A stretch of 37,342 nucleotides of DNA from Chloroflexota bacterium (GCA_003228115.1 QEVV01000012.1:1-37342); one strand, 5' to 3'; positions 8,430-17,590 are shown, numbered from the stretch's first letter. The notes: a model not told the origin generated them from the letters alone. Numbers and translations: made by a program.

Positions 8430-9395
8430 GTGGAGCATTTAGCCCTGATCACCGAACGAAACGTAAAGTTCACGTCCTCCGATGTGGAATTGATCGGCAC
8501 CCTAGCCCAACCCGAGGGGGGCGGGCCCTTCCCAGCCGTTCTACTATTACCCAGCTCAGGCCCCATTGACCGCAATGGCAACCACGCGGCGCTCCACATG
8601 AACGCCTTCCAGCTCTTCGCAGAGGCCCTGGCCGAGCAGGGCATTGCGTCCCTGCGATACGACAAGCGGGGCGTGGGCGCGAGCAGAGGCCGATATCTCG
8701 ATGCGGGCTTCCACGACAATGTAGCGGATGCCCAAAGGGCGCTCCTTTTCCTGAGGAAAGATACCTCTGTTCAAGGCCGGCCAGTATTTCTACTCGGCCA
8801 CAGCGAAGGTGCTTTGATATCGACGTTGCTAGCCGCCAAGGGCGTCCAAATTGCGGGAGTCATCCTCCTGGCGGGCGGCGCTCGCAGCGGTGAGGACATG
8901 CTCCGGTGGCAGGTTCAGCAGGTCGCCAAGGGAATGCGGGGGCTGAACAAGTGGGTCATGAAAGTGTTTCGAACTGACGTGGTGAAGGCGCAACAAAAGC
9001 GGCTGAACAGGCTCAAGCAGTCCAGCGAAAACTCCTACGGTGTCCAGCTAGTGGCCAAAGTAAACGCTCGGTGGATGAGGGAGTATATCGTCTACAACCC
9101 CGCCGTTGATCTGCCCAAGATTCGTGTCCCCATCCTTGCAATAACGGGGGGCAAGGACATCCAGGTGGATCCTGCTGACCTTGAGCAAATGTCCAGCCTC
9201 GTAAAGACGGACTTCGAATCACACGTGGTGCCTGACGTGACGCACATGCTGCGTCCCGATGCCGAAGACCCACCCTCGCTGTCCAGCTACAATGAGCAGG
9301 TAAAGGAGCCGCTGGATCCACGGGTGGTCAACCTGGTGTCGGAGTGGTTAGCAAAGCGCTTGAGCAGTCAGCCAAGCCTACCCGAATCGAAATAA
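8430..9395 (+). CDS. alpha/beta hydrolase (S33/dienelactone hydrolase-like)
   Basis: This 321-residue protein is a soluble esterase or peptidase-like hydrolase. The nucleophile elbow is LLGHSEGA with Ser125. The acid is probably the Asp of ITGGKDIQVD and the base the His of PDVTHML. The oxyanion-side strand VLLLPSSGPIDRNGN resembles COG1073 proteins, whose substrates are mostly unknown. The start is GTG 8430. No ribosome binding site is visible; a TACAAT box at 8410-8415 would place transcription start only a few bases ahead of the codon, so the message may be nearly leaderless. The MBL-fold gene follows 28 bp downstream and may be co-transcribed. Confidence 0.8.
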   Translation: MEHLALITERNVKFTSSDVELIGTLAQPEGGGPFPAVLLLPSSGPIDRNGNHAALHMNAFQLFAEALAEQGIASLRYDKRGVGASRGRYLDAGFHDNVADAQRALLFLRKDTSVQGRPVFLLGHSEGALISTLLAAKGVQIAGVILLAGGARSGEDMLRWQVQQVAKGMRGLNKWVMKVFRTDVVKAQQKRLNRLKQSSENSYGVQLVAKVNARWMREYIVYNPAVDLPKIRVPILAITGGKDIQVDPADLEQMSSLVKTDFESHVVPDVTHMLRPDAEDPPSLSSYNEQVKEPLDPRVVNLVSEWLAKRLSSQPSLPESK

Positions 9396-9423
9396 CTTCA
9401 GCCCAGCGCAGCGGAGCCCCTTC

Positions 9424-10065
9424 ATGCCCATCTACTACGAAGACGCATCAATCCGGATCCACAAGGTCAATTGCGGTCCCTACGACAATAACGCCTACCT
9501 CATTGTCGACCCGTCCACGGAAGAGGGCATCGTTATCGACGCTCCGGCGGAGTCGGAGAAGCTATTGGCCGAGATTGGTAGCGCCAAGGTCAAAGCCATC
9601 GTTATCTCCCATACCCACCGGGACCACATCTTGGGCTTCGATGTGATGGTTGACGCTCTCAAGGCGCCGGTGGGTTGCCACCCCCAGGACGCCCATCTGT
9701 TGCCTCGCCCAGCCGACTTCGACCTAGCCGATAACGAGACCGTGCACTTTGGAGGTCAAGCGGCCCAGTTCCTGTTCACGCCGGGCCACACGCCGGGCGG
9801 AACCTGTACCTTGGTTGGACGGCACCTATTCCCCGGCGACGTACTGTTTCCTGGCGGTCCCGGCCGGACCACCAGTCCAGAGAACTTTCAGCAACTGGTG
9901 GCCAACATACGAGAACGAATCCTCGTCCTCCCTGACGACGTGGAAGTCTACCCGGGGCACGGCGCCAACGCCACGCTGAAACAGTCCAAAGAAGAGTATG
10001 CCTCCTTTGCCAGCCGCACCCACCCCGCAGACCTCTCCGGCGACGTGCTCTGGCTTAAGAGTTAG
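9424..10065 (+). CDS. MBL-fold metallo-hydrolase (glyoxalase II-like)
   Basis: This 213-residue cytosolic protein is a one-domain metallo-beta-lactamase-fold hydrolase. The metal site is complete: HTHRDH at residues 63-68, His in FTPGHTPGG, Asp in FPGDVLF and His in YPGHGA. The short length without the glyoxalase II C-terminal domain points to the YcbL/GloB2-like group, which cleaves thioesters such as S-lactoylglutathione or other small esters. The true substrate is not evident. The ATG at 9424 has GGAG 9 bases upstream. It follows the alpha/beta hydrolase at 28 bp. Confidence 0.88.
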   Translation: MPIYYEDASIRIHKVNCGPYDNNAYLIVDPSTEEGIVIDAPAESEKLLAEIGSAKVKAIVISHTHRDHILGFDVMVDALKAPVGCHPQDAHLLPRPADFDLADNETVHFGGQAAQFLFTPGHTPGGTCTLVGRHLFPGDVLFPGGPGRTTSPENFQQLVANIRERILVLPDDVEVYPGHGANATLKQSKEEYASFASRTHPADLSGDVLWLKS

Positions 10066-10143
10066 CCTCCCACAGGCTCGATTTCGTGCCTGTACCACCA
10101 CATCGCGGCCTTCTTCAGCGAGCCTCCAGAGTGACGGGCAACC

Positions 10144-10171
10144 TTGACACCCCGCCTCTGGATAGTATAAA
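10144..10171 (+). promoter_or_regulatory. sigma70-type promoter of citrate synthase gene
   Basis: TTGACA (10144-10149) and TATAAA (10166-10171) are 16 bp apart, close to the housekeeping consensus. Transcription would start near 10178, giving a leader of about 125 bases before the ATG at 10305. I see no recognised riboswitch or terminator in that leader. Confidence 0.7.
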
Positions 10172-10304
10172 TTGACAGCACGTTAAGGGGGGAGGGCCCG
10201 CAAGGGCTTGTCCAAAACGGTTCCCAGTTTCGAGTGCATCGGCAGTTTCCTTAATACTCGTGCGCGCGCTGAAAATGGGGTCGTTAACCTAACCTGGGGG
10301 GGCA

Positions 10305-11447
10305 ATGGTCGAACTTGGTGAAGTGGATATCAAGCGTGGGCTGAAGGACGTTTATTTCGATACCAGCCGGGCTAGTTTTATAGACGGTTCCATTGGCAAG
10401 CTCCTGTACCGTGGCTACAGCATCCATGACCTAGCAGAGAAGTCCACGTTCGAAGAAACCTCCTACCTCCTGCTTCACGGCCAACTCCCTGCCAGCAAAG
10501 AACTCGCTGAGTTCGATTCCCTTCTCAAAGACGCTCGCTCACTTCCTTCTGAAATTCTAGAAGTCATCCGCCTCACCATGAACGCCCACCCGATGGACGT
10601 TTTGCGTACAGCAATGTCTGCCCTCGCAGCCTTCGACCCTGATACCGAAGACAACTCACAGGAAGCCACGCTTCGCAAGGGCGTACGCCTGACAGCCCAG
10701 GCAGCAACCATTGTGGCGGCCCACCACCGTATTCGTAGCGGGCAGGACCTCATAGCGCCCAGCAGGTCGCTTGGGCACGCCGGCAACTTCCTCTACATGC
10801 TCTTCGGTGAAGAGCCCACAGAGGACGAGGCCAAGACCCTTGATAAGGACTTCATCCTCCACGCAGAACACGGCAGCAACGCCTCCGCATTCGGAGCGCG
10901 GGTCACTGCCTCCACCGTCGCCGACCTGCACGCTGCCATCACCACTGGGGTGGGCGTGCTCAAGGGTCCGCTTCACGGCGGTGCAGCTGAAAAAGTCAGG
11001 GAGATGACCCTGGAGATCGGCGACGAAAGCCGGGCCGAAGAATATGTGGCAGGCGTTATAGCCAACGGCGGCCGGATTATGGGCTTCGGTCACAGGGTCT
11101 ACAAGGCTGAGGACCCACGAGCCCGTCACATGCGGGAAGAGTGTCTCCGTCTTGGCGAGTCCAGGGGAGACCCCACTTGGTTCCGCATTCTTAGCGCTGT
11201 CGCTAAGGCAATGAAACCCTATGAAAGCAGAGGCATCTTCCAGAATGTGGATTTCTGGTCTGGCGCCATCTACACCCTGTTGACTGTTCCGGACGACCTG
11301 TTCATCACCATCTTCGCCATTGGGCGTATTCCGGGATGGACGGTTCAAGTGCTTGAGCAGTTTGACAACAACATTCTCATCCGGCCACTGACGCAGTACA
11401 TAGGTCCGATGGACGTAGCGTATGTACCAATGGAACAACGAGGCTAG
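10305..11447 (+). CDS. gltA: citrate synthase
   Basis: The enzyme condenses acetyl-CoA with oxaloacetate to citrate at the entry of the TCA cycle. The 380-residue length fits the short, Gram-positive/archaeal-like type II-related citrate synthases. The catalytic residues are visible: His in VLKGPLHGGAAEKV, His in MGFGHRVYKAEDPRA, and Asp in IFQNVDFWSGAIY. The HAEHGSNAS segment also matches the family. Methylcitrate synthases share this pattern, so some activity on propionyl-CoA cannot be excluded. ATG 10305 follows a GGGGGGG tract. A strong promoter lies upstream. Confidence 0.93.
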   Translation: MVELGEVDIKRGLKDVYFDTSRASFIDGSIGKLLYRGYSIHDLAEKSTFEETSYLLLHGQLPASKELAEFDSLLKDARSLPSEILEVIRLTMNAHPMDVLRTAMSALAAFDPDTEDNSQEATLRKGVRLTAQAATIVAAHHRIRSGQDLIAPSRSLGHAGNFLYMLFGEEPTEDEAKTLDKDFILHAEHGSNASAFGARVTASTVADLHAAITTGVGVLKGPLHGGAAEKVREMTLEIGDESRAEEYVAGVIANGGRIMGFGHRVYKAEDPRARHMREECLRLGESRGDPTWFRILSAVAKAMKPYESRGIFQNVDFWSGAIYTLLTVPDDLFITIFAIGRIPGWTVQVLEQFDNNILIRPLTQYIGPMDVAYVPMEQRG

Positions 11448-11506
11448 CCTATAGGGGCTTGCCCCGTTTTGGAGCCGCAACGGGATCACCTCAGGGGGGG
11501 ATAACG

Positions 11507-11734
11507 ATGGAAGGTTCCTTAGTGATATCGGAGATGTTGGAAGACGGCGAGCCAGAATGCATGCATTTCTGGATGATTGAGCCGCCTAACGGACCTGAGA
11601 GTTCGGGGCAGTGCAAGAACTGCGGTGAATGGCGATCGTTCCGGAACTCGCTGCCTGATTCAGGTTGGGAGCGGGGTCACGGAGCGCCGGCGCAGCCCGT
11701 AGCGGCAGCGCCTCAAGCAGCCGCCACCTTCTAG
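11507..11734 (+). CDS. small Cys/His protein of unknown function
   Basis: The 75-residue protein has a core from about residue 15 to 50 containing Cys18, His20, Cys36 and Cys39 (GEPECMHFWMIEPPNGPES, then GQCKNCGEWRSF). This fits a single small metal site, probably zinc. The C-terminus is a low-complexity Ala/Pro/Gln tail. Short proteins with H-W-x-IE-x-P-x-GP and C-x2-CG patterns occur in related bacteria, as far as I recall, without known function. ATG 11507 has a GGGGGGG tract six bases upstream. It lies 59 bp behind gltA; a GGGGC-TT-GCCCC hairpin with GTTTT between them (11454-11470) may weakly separate the two. Confidence 0.7.
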   Translation: MEGSLVISEMLEDGEPECMHFWMIEPPNGPESSGQCKNCGEWRSFRNSLPDSGWERGHGAPAQPVAAAPQAAATF

Positions 11735-11764
11735 ACGCACTCGCCGCATCCTTTCGGCTTAAGC

Positions 11765-11828
11765 TAGGCCAGTTCTTGGCAAGGTTGACTTTTACTTGTG
11801 GTCAACTTGGCTGGTTCGTGGTGGCCTA
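11765..11828. repeat. imperfect inverted repeat in the gap before the Nudix gene
   Basis: Outer arms TAGGCCA (11765-11771) and TGGCCTA (11822-11828) enclose inner arms CAAGGTTGAC (11780-11789) and GTCAACTTG (11801-11809), which pair with one bulged G. The whole could fold as a long interrupted stem in RNA from either strand. No T-tract follows, so it is not a standard terminator. Confidence 0.4.
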
Positions 11829-11888
11829 ACGCCTTGACCAGATGGCGACGCAGTACCCTAGTCCTTCGACTCCTCGCTGTGGCATCCG

Positions 11889-12320
11889 ATGCGCTCATCC
11901 CTCCGGCAAATTGATGTCGTGACCTGCTTTCTGATTAGGCAGGGTCAACTCCTACTGCTCCTCCGTAGCGACCAAGTGGGCTCACAGGTAGGCCTTTGGG
12001 CTGGCGTAAGTGGCTATATCGAAGAGGACACGCCAATGGAGCAGGCGTTCCTCGAGATAGAGCAGGAAACAGGTCTAGGCCCGAGAGACATCCATCTCCT
12101 ACACAGAGGCAAGCCCCTGGATGCCCCGGACGAGGAGAACAAACGGCTGTGGCGGGTGCATCCCTTCCTGTTCGAAGTCGAGCCCGATCGCGAGATACGC
12201 TTGGATTGGGAGCACTCGGATTGCCGTTGGGTGTCGCCCGAAGAAATTGGGACAATGGCTACCGTCCCTCTCTTGGCCGAAGCCTGGGAACGGGTAGCTG
12301 CGGGATTCAAGGTTACGTAA
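11889..12320 (+). CDS. Nudix hydrolase with a divergent Nudix box
   Basis: This 143-residue protein would hydrolyse a nucleoside diphosphate linked to another group. The N-terminus (TCFLIRQGQLLLLLRSDQVGSQ) and the segment LWAGVSGYIEEDTPMEQAF fit the fold, and the helix ends LEIEQETGL, corresponding to REUxEExGU. The usual Arg is Leu, one of the paired Glu is Gln, and the loop before it is one residue short, so metal binding may be altered. Near the C-terminus, DWEHSDCRWVSPEEI is a normal late Nudix motif. ATG 11889 has no obvious Shine-Dalgarno. Substrate unknown. Confidence 0.8.
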   Translation: MRSSLRQIDVVTCFLIRQGQLLLLLRSDQVGSQVGLWAGVSGYIEEDTPMEQAFLEIEQETGLGPRDIHLLHRGKPLDAPDEENKRLWRVHPFLFEVEPDREIRLDWEHSDCRWVSPEEIGTMATVPLLAEAWERVAAGFKVT

Positions 12321-12543
12321 ACGCAATGGCGGTGACGTGGCCTCTTGGCAGCCACATTGCCCATTCCGTTCTCTTAAGGCCTCACCCCCCACTAACCTGT
12401 CTCTCCGTTGGGCAACCAACCCTTCATTGATCCGACCTCTCCTTCCCTGAACTCGCGTCCCCGGAACGCCTCCGGGTCTGTGTTACACTCACGCAGGCAC
12501 GAGAGGACGGCCCACTGGCCCTCGTTCGGGAGGAAAAGAGCAG

Positions 12544-13566
12544 ATGCTGGGAGCGTTTCTTGCTTTAGTAGGATCTGCTTGGTTTGGATTCAACAACGCC
12601 AGCGTCCGCCGCGGGGTCCTGACGGGGTCGGTCCTTCAGGCGTTGGCTATCACTGTTCCGATAGGTGTGCCGCTTTTCTTTATCGGCTCGCTGATATCCG
12701 GCCAGTTCTTCAGCTTCTCAGAACTCTCCGTACTGAAGACCCTCTCCCTAGCAGCGGCAGGCGTCGCCCACTTCGTTCTAGGCCGCTATTGCAACTACCG
12801 CGCCAGCAAGGCTATGGGCGCCAACCGGGCAGCACCGATACTGCAGATGCAACTCCTACTCACACTCGTTTTGGCCATCGTCCTCCTGGGTGACACTTTG
12901 ACTCCCCTCAAGCTCCTGGGAATCGGGCTGATCATAGGCGGACCAGCGGTCATGATGCGCCGTGGCAAGAAGAAGGAACCGATCAAGGCGCCATCCGGGG
13001 GAGCCGGCAACGATGCCCACAAGGAAGTACCTCCCAAGGATGCGCCAGTAGTGTTCATTCCCAATATTAAGGAAGGCTTTAAATTCGCCATCTTGTCCTC
13101 CTTCGGATATACAATCAGTCCAATCCTCGTTCGATATGGGCTCAGGGACACCAACCTCAGCCTCTTGGGTGGGTTGATATCCTACGCGGCTGCCGCCACG
13201 GTTATCGGCCTGATACTGCTGCTGCCGGGGAAATGGGCCCACGTACGGGGTATGGATCGCAAAGTGTCGCCTTGGTTCGTGCGCGGCGGCATAGCAGTCT
13301 TCTTCTCACAGATGTTCCGGTACATGGCCCTCAGCATGGCGCCGGTCACCGTCGTGGCCCCCATCATGCGGCTGGCCTTGGTGTTCAGAGTCGTCTTCGC
13401 CTGGATCATCAACCGGGAATACGAGAGTTTTGAACCTCGTGTTCTCATAGGTATTGGAATCTCGTTAATCGGGGCAATAGCCCTAGGCATAAGCATAGAT
13501 GTCATCGTCGACAATGTAGCGCTGCCGGACTTCCTTCTGAGAGCTTCAGAATGGCGGTGGCCGTAG
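12544..13566 (+). CDS. DMT-superfamily (EamA-like) transporter
   Basis: This membrane protein of 340 residues has two halves of about five hydrophobic segments each, the EamA repeat layout. A polar loop of about 45 residues (starting MRRGKKKEPIK) joins them. EamA-type proteins export or exchange amino acids, metabolites or other small solutes; the substrate is not evident. ATG 12544 follows GGGAGG by ten bases. An extended -10 (TGTTACACT, 12481-12489) lies about 55 bp upstream without a good -35. Confidence 0.8.
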   Translation: MLGAFLALVGSAWFGFNNASVRRGVLTGSVLQALAITVPIGVPLFFIGSLISGQFFSFSELSVLKTLSLAAAGVAHFVLGRYCNYRASKAMGANRAAPILQMQLLLTLVLAIVLLGDTLTPLKLLGIGLIIGGPAVMMRRGKKKEPIKAPSGGAGNDAHKEVPPKDAPVVFIPNIKEGFKFAILSSFGYTISPILVRYGLRDTNLSLLGGLISYAAAATVIGLILLLPGKWAHVRGMDRKVSPWFVRGGIAVFFSQMFRYMALSMAPVTVVAPIMRLALVFRVVFAWIINREYESFEPRVLIGIGISLIGAIALGISIDVIVDNVALPDFLLRASEWRWP

Positions 13567-13662
13567 CCTAGGAAGAAGGTTAGCTTCAACTTCATCGCAC
13601 GAAAGCGTTTGCTCCCTGCCGGTGCAGGGCTAACACAAAAAAGTTGTCGGAACTGGAGGCAT

Positions 13663-14442
13663 ATGTACACCATAGATCTGTCGGGAAAGTTCGGAGTCGT
13701 TTTCGGTGTGAGTAACCATCGGAGCATTGCCTGGAGCATCGCCCGCATCCTGGGCCAGGCAGGTATGACCATGGCCGTCACCTACCAGAACGAGCGGTTC
13801 CGGGACGGTACGGAGAAGTTAGCAGCAGAATTGGAGGGCGCCAAAACCTTCGAGTGCGACGTCAGTACCGACGACGCCATAGCCAACGTCTTCAGCGAAA
13901 TTGAGGGAGACTTCGGCGCGCTGTCGGTCGTCGTGCACAGCCTTGCTTTCGCTCAGAGAGATGAGTTGGGCGGCGCTTTCTTGAACACGTCCCGGGCGGG
14001 TTTCAACCTGGCCCTGGAGGTCAGCGCCTACTCCCTGATACCCATCGCAAAGTACGCAGCGCCGCTATTGGAGCGTGGCGAGGACGGCAACATCATCGCC
14101 ATGACCTTTCAGGCCTCGGAGCGGGTGTTCCCCGGCTACAACGTGATGGGAACGGCTAAGGCCGCATTGGAAAACGAGGTCCGGCATCTGGCATCCGACC
14201 TTGGGCCGCAGAACATCCGGGTCAACGCCATCTCGGCCGGACCTCTGGACACCCTAGCAGCCCGCGGCATACCCCGCTTCATGGAGATGAAGAAGGCCCA
14301 CCAAGAGCGGTCGCCACTTCGCCGCAACATCACCCACGAAGAGGTGGCAAAGACCGCCCTTTACCTCTGCAGCGACCTGTCCAGCGGCGTGACCGGAGCC
14401 GTGATTCCGGTAGACTCCGGGTATCATATAATGGGAATCTAG
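13663..14442 (+). CDS. fabI: enoyl-[acyl-carrier-protein] reductase, FabI type
   Basis: FabI reduces trans-2-enoyl-ACP with NAD(P)H, the last step of each fatty acid elongation cycle, and is the triclosan target. The 259-residue protein shows GVSNHRSIAWSIA in place of the simple Rossmann glycine motif, the first active-site Tyr in EVSAYSLIPIA, and the family signature Tyr159-x6-Lys166 in FPGYNVMGTAK. INAISAGP is the usual late motif. The ATG at 13663 lies only three bases after GGAGG, an unusually short spacing, but it is where conserved sequence begins. Transcription probably reads alone, since the neighbouring SDR converges on it. Confidence 0.95.
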   Translation: MYTIDLSGKFGVVFGVSNHRSIAWSIARILGQAGMTMAVTYQNERFRDGTEKLAAELEGAKTFECDVSTDDAIANVFSEIEGDFGALSVVVHSLAFAQRDELGGAFLNTSRAGFNLALEVSAYSLIPIAKYAAPLLERGEDGNIIAMTFQASERVFPGYNVMGTAKAALENEVRHLASDLGPQNIRVNAISAGPLDTLAARGIPRFMEMKKAHQERSPLRRNITHEEVAKTALYLCSDLSSGVTGAVIPVDSGYHIMGI

Positions 14443-14457
14443 GCTGCCGGATAAGCC

Positions 14458-15195
14458 CTACTGGTACAGCCTGGGCAGTTCTTCTACCAGCATATCGTTG
14501 CTCATTGAGAACAGCTTCCCTGACATCTCCATGCCAACCTGGGCGGCCAGCACGAACCGTTGCCCCACGAAGTCGGGGCCCGGCATGCGCTGCTTCGCTT
14601 CTTCCGGAGCGTTCTCAGTGGCGATGGCTGCACCTGGGTTCACGCATACGACGCAGACGTTGTAGGGCCGCTCTTCCTCAGCAATGAAACGAGAGAACGT
14701 CCTAATGGCTTCCTTGGACACCACGTAGCCGGCGCCGGGGTCCGTCACAGATCCCCCACCATAGAGCGTCACGATGTGACCTTCGCCCTGGGCCTCCATC
14801 TGCGGCAAGGCAGCCTTGGTGCAGATGACTGTGCCTCGGAACGTTGTGTTGATCACTTTGTCCCAGAAGCTCGTCTCCATGTCCTTCAGCCGTGGCCACA
14901 GCGGAACACCCCAGCGGAAGTGGGGCACGATGGCGGCGTTGGGCACCATCACATCAAGGCTGCCAAAACGCTCAACGGCTTTGGCGACCATGTCCTGGAC
15001 TTGGGCTTCATCTTGGACGTCTACCTTGAGCGCCAGTACTTCAACGCCCTTGGCCTTCACCTCAGCAACGACATCGTCAGTTGGAGAAATGTCGGCCAAT
15101 ACCAAATTGGCCCCCGCATCTGCGAAGGTGCCTGACATGTAGCGGCCAATGCCCATGGCCGCGCCAGTGATAACGACCGTCTTTCCTTTTAGCAT
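14458..15195 (-). CDS. SDR family oxidoreductase
   Basis: A classical short-chain dehydrogenase of 245 residues. It has the cofactor loop TGAAMGIGRYM, an acidic residue after strand two (LADIS), which favours NAD(H), the NAA motif variant VPNAAIV, and the catalytic Ser with Tyr-x3-Lys in GGGSVTDPGAGYVVSK. Substrate cannot be assigned. ATG 15195 follows GGGAGG at a good distance. It converges on fabI (15 bp between stops) and is divergent from acetyl-CoA synthetase, with a 259-bp intergenic region (15196-15454) in which I see no clear promoter. Confidence 0.88.
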   Translation of the reverse strand: MLKGKTVVITGAAMGIGRYMSGTFADAGANLVLADISPTDDVVAEVKAKGVEVLALKVDVQDEAQVQDMVAKAVERFGSLDVMVPNAAIVPHFRWGVPLWPRLKDMETSFWDKVINTTFRGTVICTKAALPQMEAQGEGHIVTLYGGGSVTDPGAGYVVSKEAIRTFSRFIAEEERPYNVCVVCVNPGAAIATENAPEEAKQRMPGPDFVGQRFVLAAQVGMEMSGKLFSMSNDMLVEELPRLYQ

Positions 15196-15454
15196 CGAGG
15201 TGCCTCCCGTATGTATTGCTAGCTTTCAACGCCGTCCCGAGACCGGCAGCGCAAGATTACACCAGAATGGGCGCTAAGCGCACCATCGTCGGATGCCCTA
15301 TCCCCTTCCCACCTTCCCCCTGCCGGTCATTGCCAAGGCTGTGCAAATTCGATACGCTGCAACCGCTTTCGCAGGCACGGCGGCACTCTGCTGAGTGGCA
15401 CTCCATTTGCCGTTTTAGCGCACCTACATTCAGGCTCGCCGTCCGGAGGTAATT

Positions 15455-17407
15455 ATGGTCGAATCCGGCGACAAAATTGACGCCCTGCTTCATGAGACCC
15501 GCCGCTTTGAGCCCCCTGCTGACTTTCAAGCGCGGGCAACGATCAGCGATGCCGCTATCTACGATGAAGCAGACGCGGACCCGGAGGCCTTCTGGGCGAG
15601 GATGGCTGGGGAGCTATCTTGGTTCAAACCCTGGGACCAAGTCTTGGACTGGCAGCCCCCGTTCGCCAAGTGGTTTATCGGAGGAAAGCTCAACGTCTCC
15701 TACAACTGCTTGGACCGGCACCTTGAGAAGAAGCGCAACAAGGCCGCCATTGTTTGGGAAGGCGAGCCAGGCGACTGGAAGGTCTACACCTACGGAGACC
15801 TCCACCGGGAGGTCTGCCAGTTCGCCAACGGGCTGAAGAGCCTTGGCGTCCAGAAGGGCGACCGCGTCGCCATTTACATGCCGATGATCCCCGAGTTGCC
15901 CATCGCTATGCTGGCTTGCGCCCGCATCGGTGCGGCCCACAGTGTCGTATTCGGTGGATTCAGCGCTGAATCCCTCCGCGACCGCATCAACGACTGCCAA
16001 GCCAAGGCCGTCATCACCGCTGACGGTGGGTATCGGCGGGGTAACTCCTTCCCTCTAAAAGCAACCGTTGACGAGGCCGTCGCCGAGACGCCCAGTATTG
16101 AGGCCGTGGTCACGGTTCGCAGGACCGGTACGGCTGACGACCTGATGACGGAAGGCCGCGACCACTGGTACCACGACCTAATAAAAGACCAGCCCCTTAC
16201 CTGCGAGCCGGAGTGGATGGACAGCGAGGACATGCTGTTCCTTCTCTACACGAGCGGCACCACCGGCAAGCCGAAGGGGGTCGTTCACACCACAGGCGGG
16301 TACCTTACCGGCGCCTATACCACTACAAAGTTCGTATTTGATCTCAAAGAAGAAGACGTGTACTGGTGCACCGCCGACATCGGCTGGGTTACCGGACACA
16401 GCTATCTGGTCTACGGACCACTGAGCAACGGCGCGACCTCCGTGATGTACGAGGGCACCCCCGATTACCCTGACTGGGACCGCTTCTGGGCCATCATCGA
16501 GAAGTACCGCTGCACCATCTGCTACACCGCGCCCACGGCTATCCGGGCGTTCATGCGGCAGGGAGAGGAGCATCCTCGAAAGCATGACCTGACCTCGCTC
16601 CGGCTCTTGGGCACCGTGGGAGAGCCCATCAACCCAGAAGCGTGGATGTGGTATTGGGAGCACATAGGCGGAGGCCGGTGCCCCGTTGTCGATACATGGT
16701 GGCAGACCGAGACCGGGTCCATTCTGATCACTCCCCTACCGGGGGTTACGACCCTCAAGCCTGGTTCAGCGACCCGGCCCTTCCCTGGCATTTCAGCTGA
16801 GGTAGTCGATGAGAAGGGCAAGCCCGTTGGCAGGGGCGAAGGCGGCCTCTTGGTTATAACCAAGCCTTGGCCATCCATGCTTCGAACTATCTACGGCGAC
16901 CCCGAGCGTTACAAGGAACAGTACTGGAGCCGGTTCCCTAATATTTACTTCACTGGGGATGGCGCTCGTACCGACGAGGAGGGCTACTTTTGGCTCCTTG
17001 GCCGCGTCGATGATGTCATCAATGTCGCTGCGCATCGGATTAGCACCATGGAAGTTGAAAGCGCCTTGGTCGACCATCCCGCCGTCGCCGAGGCGGCCGC
17101 CATAGGCAAGAACCACGAGATCAAAGGCCAAGCGGTAGCGGCGTTCGTTACCGTCAGGAAGGAGATCGACCCGACGGACGCCCTGGCCGCCGAGTTGAAG
17201 CAGCATGTGACCAAGAAAATAGGCGCTATCGCTCGGCCGGATGAGATATTCTTCACCGCCGAACTGCCCAAAACCCGCAGCGGCAAGATCATGCGCCGAT
17301 TGCTACGGGACATCGCCGAAGGCCGTGCCGTTGGCGATACAACGACTCTGGCCGACCCCAATGTCATCCAGAAACTCAAGGACCAGTACGCTGAGACTGA
17401 AGAGTAA
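15455..17407 (+). CDS. acs: acetyl-CoA synthetase (AMP-forming)
   Basis: The enzyme activates acetate with ATP and CoA through an acetyl-adenylate. The 650 residues fit the bacterial Acs length. The P-loop-like [16 protein letters not shown] lies near residue 265, DTWWQTETG carries the Trp that limits the acyl pocket to acetate, and the C-terminal [15 protein letters not shown] holds the Lys near 610 that is acetylated in regulated homologues. The hinge segment reads [20 protein letters not shown], where SGHRLGT is usual, so the CoA-site loop is slightly changed; propionate use is possible. The ATG is behind GGAGG. A strong terminator follows. Confidence 0.93.
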   Translation: MVESGDKIDALLHETRRFEPPADFQARATISDAAIYDEADADPEAFWARMAGELSWFKPWDQVLDWQPPFAKWFIGGKLNVSYNCLDRHLEKKRNKAAIVWEGEPGDWKVYTYGDLHREVCQFANGLKSLGVQKGDRVAIYMPMIPELPIAMLACARIGAAHSVVFGGFSAESLRDRINDCQAKAVITADGGYRRGNSFPLKATVDEAVAETPSIEAVVTVRRTGTADDLMTEGRDHWYHDLIKDQPLTCEPEWMDSEDMLFLLYTSGTTGKPKGVVHTTGGYLTGAYTTTKFVFDLKEEDVYWCTADIGWVTGHSYLVYGPLSNGATSVMYEGTPDYPDWDRFWAIIEKYRCTICYTAPTAIRAFMRQGEEHPRKHDLTSLRLLGTVGEPINPEAWMWYWEHIGGGRCPVVDTWWQTETGSILITPLPGVTTLKPGSATRPFPGISAEVVDEKGKPVGRGEGGLLVITKPWPSMLRTIYGDPERYKEQYWSRFPNIYFTGDGARTDEEGYFWLLGRVDDVINVAAHRISTMEVESALVDHPAVAEAAAIGKNHEIKGQAVAAFVTVRKEIDPTDALAAELKQHVTKKIGAIARPDEIFFTAELPKTRSGKIMRRLLRDIAEGRAVGDTTTLADPNVIQKLKDQYAETEE

Positions 17408-17430
17408 CCCGAACCCAGCGCCAGCTAGGT

Positions 17431-17470
17431 AAAAGAGAAAGGCCCGCTAAAAGCGGGCCTTTCTCTTTTC
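17431..17470. terminator. strong rho-independent terminator after acs
   Basis: A perfect 18-bp stem (AAAAGAGAAAGGCCCGCT with AGCGGGCCTTTCTCTTTT) around an AAA loop is followed by CTTG. The A- and T-rich flanks allow function in both directions. It separates acs from the phosphate operon. Confidence 0.93.
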
Positions 17471-17530
17471 TTGTGCGGACTCCAATTGCTGTGAAGCAAC
17501 CAAGTGGGATTAGGGAAGCCTTCATCAAGC

Positions 17531-17563
17531 GCTAACCCTCTCTTAACAATCCGTTAATAATCC
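17531..17563 (+). promoter_or_regulatory. candidate Pho box upstream of pstS
   Basis: Three 11-bp units stand in tandem: GCTAACCCTCT, CTTAACAATCC and GTTAATAATCC, sharing TAAC/TAAT at the same offset. Direct repeats of 11-bp period with a TTAACA-like core are the binding pattern of PhoB/PhoP response regulators. The position before pstSCAB supports this. A TAGACT box at 17581-17586 could be the -10, 17 bp after the last unit. Regulator identity is inference. Confidence 0.6.
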
Positions 17564-17590
17564 GTAGTGCTGGCAGCCTGTAGACTCTAG

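Noticed and set aside
10656..11489. A 277-codon minus-strand frame opposite citrate synthase
   Set aside because: It lies antisense to a clearly conserved gene and has no recognisable motif or ribosome binding site.
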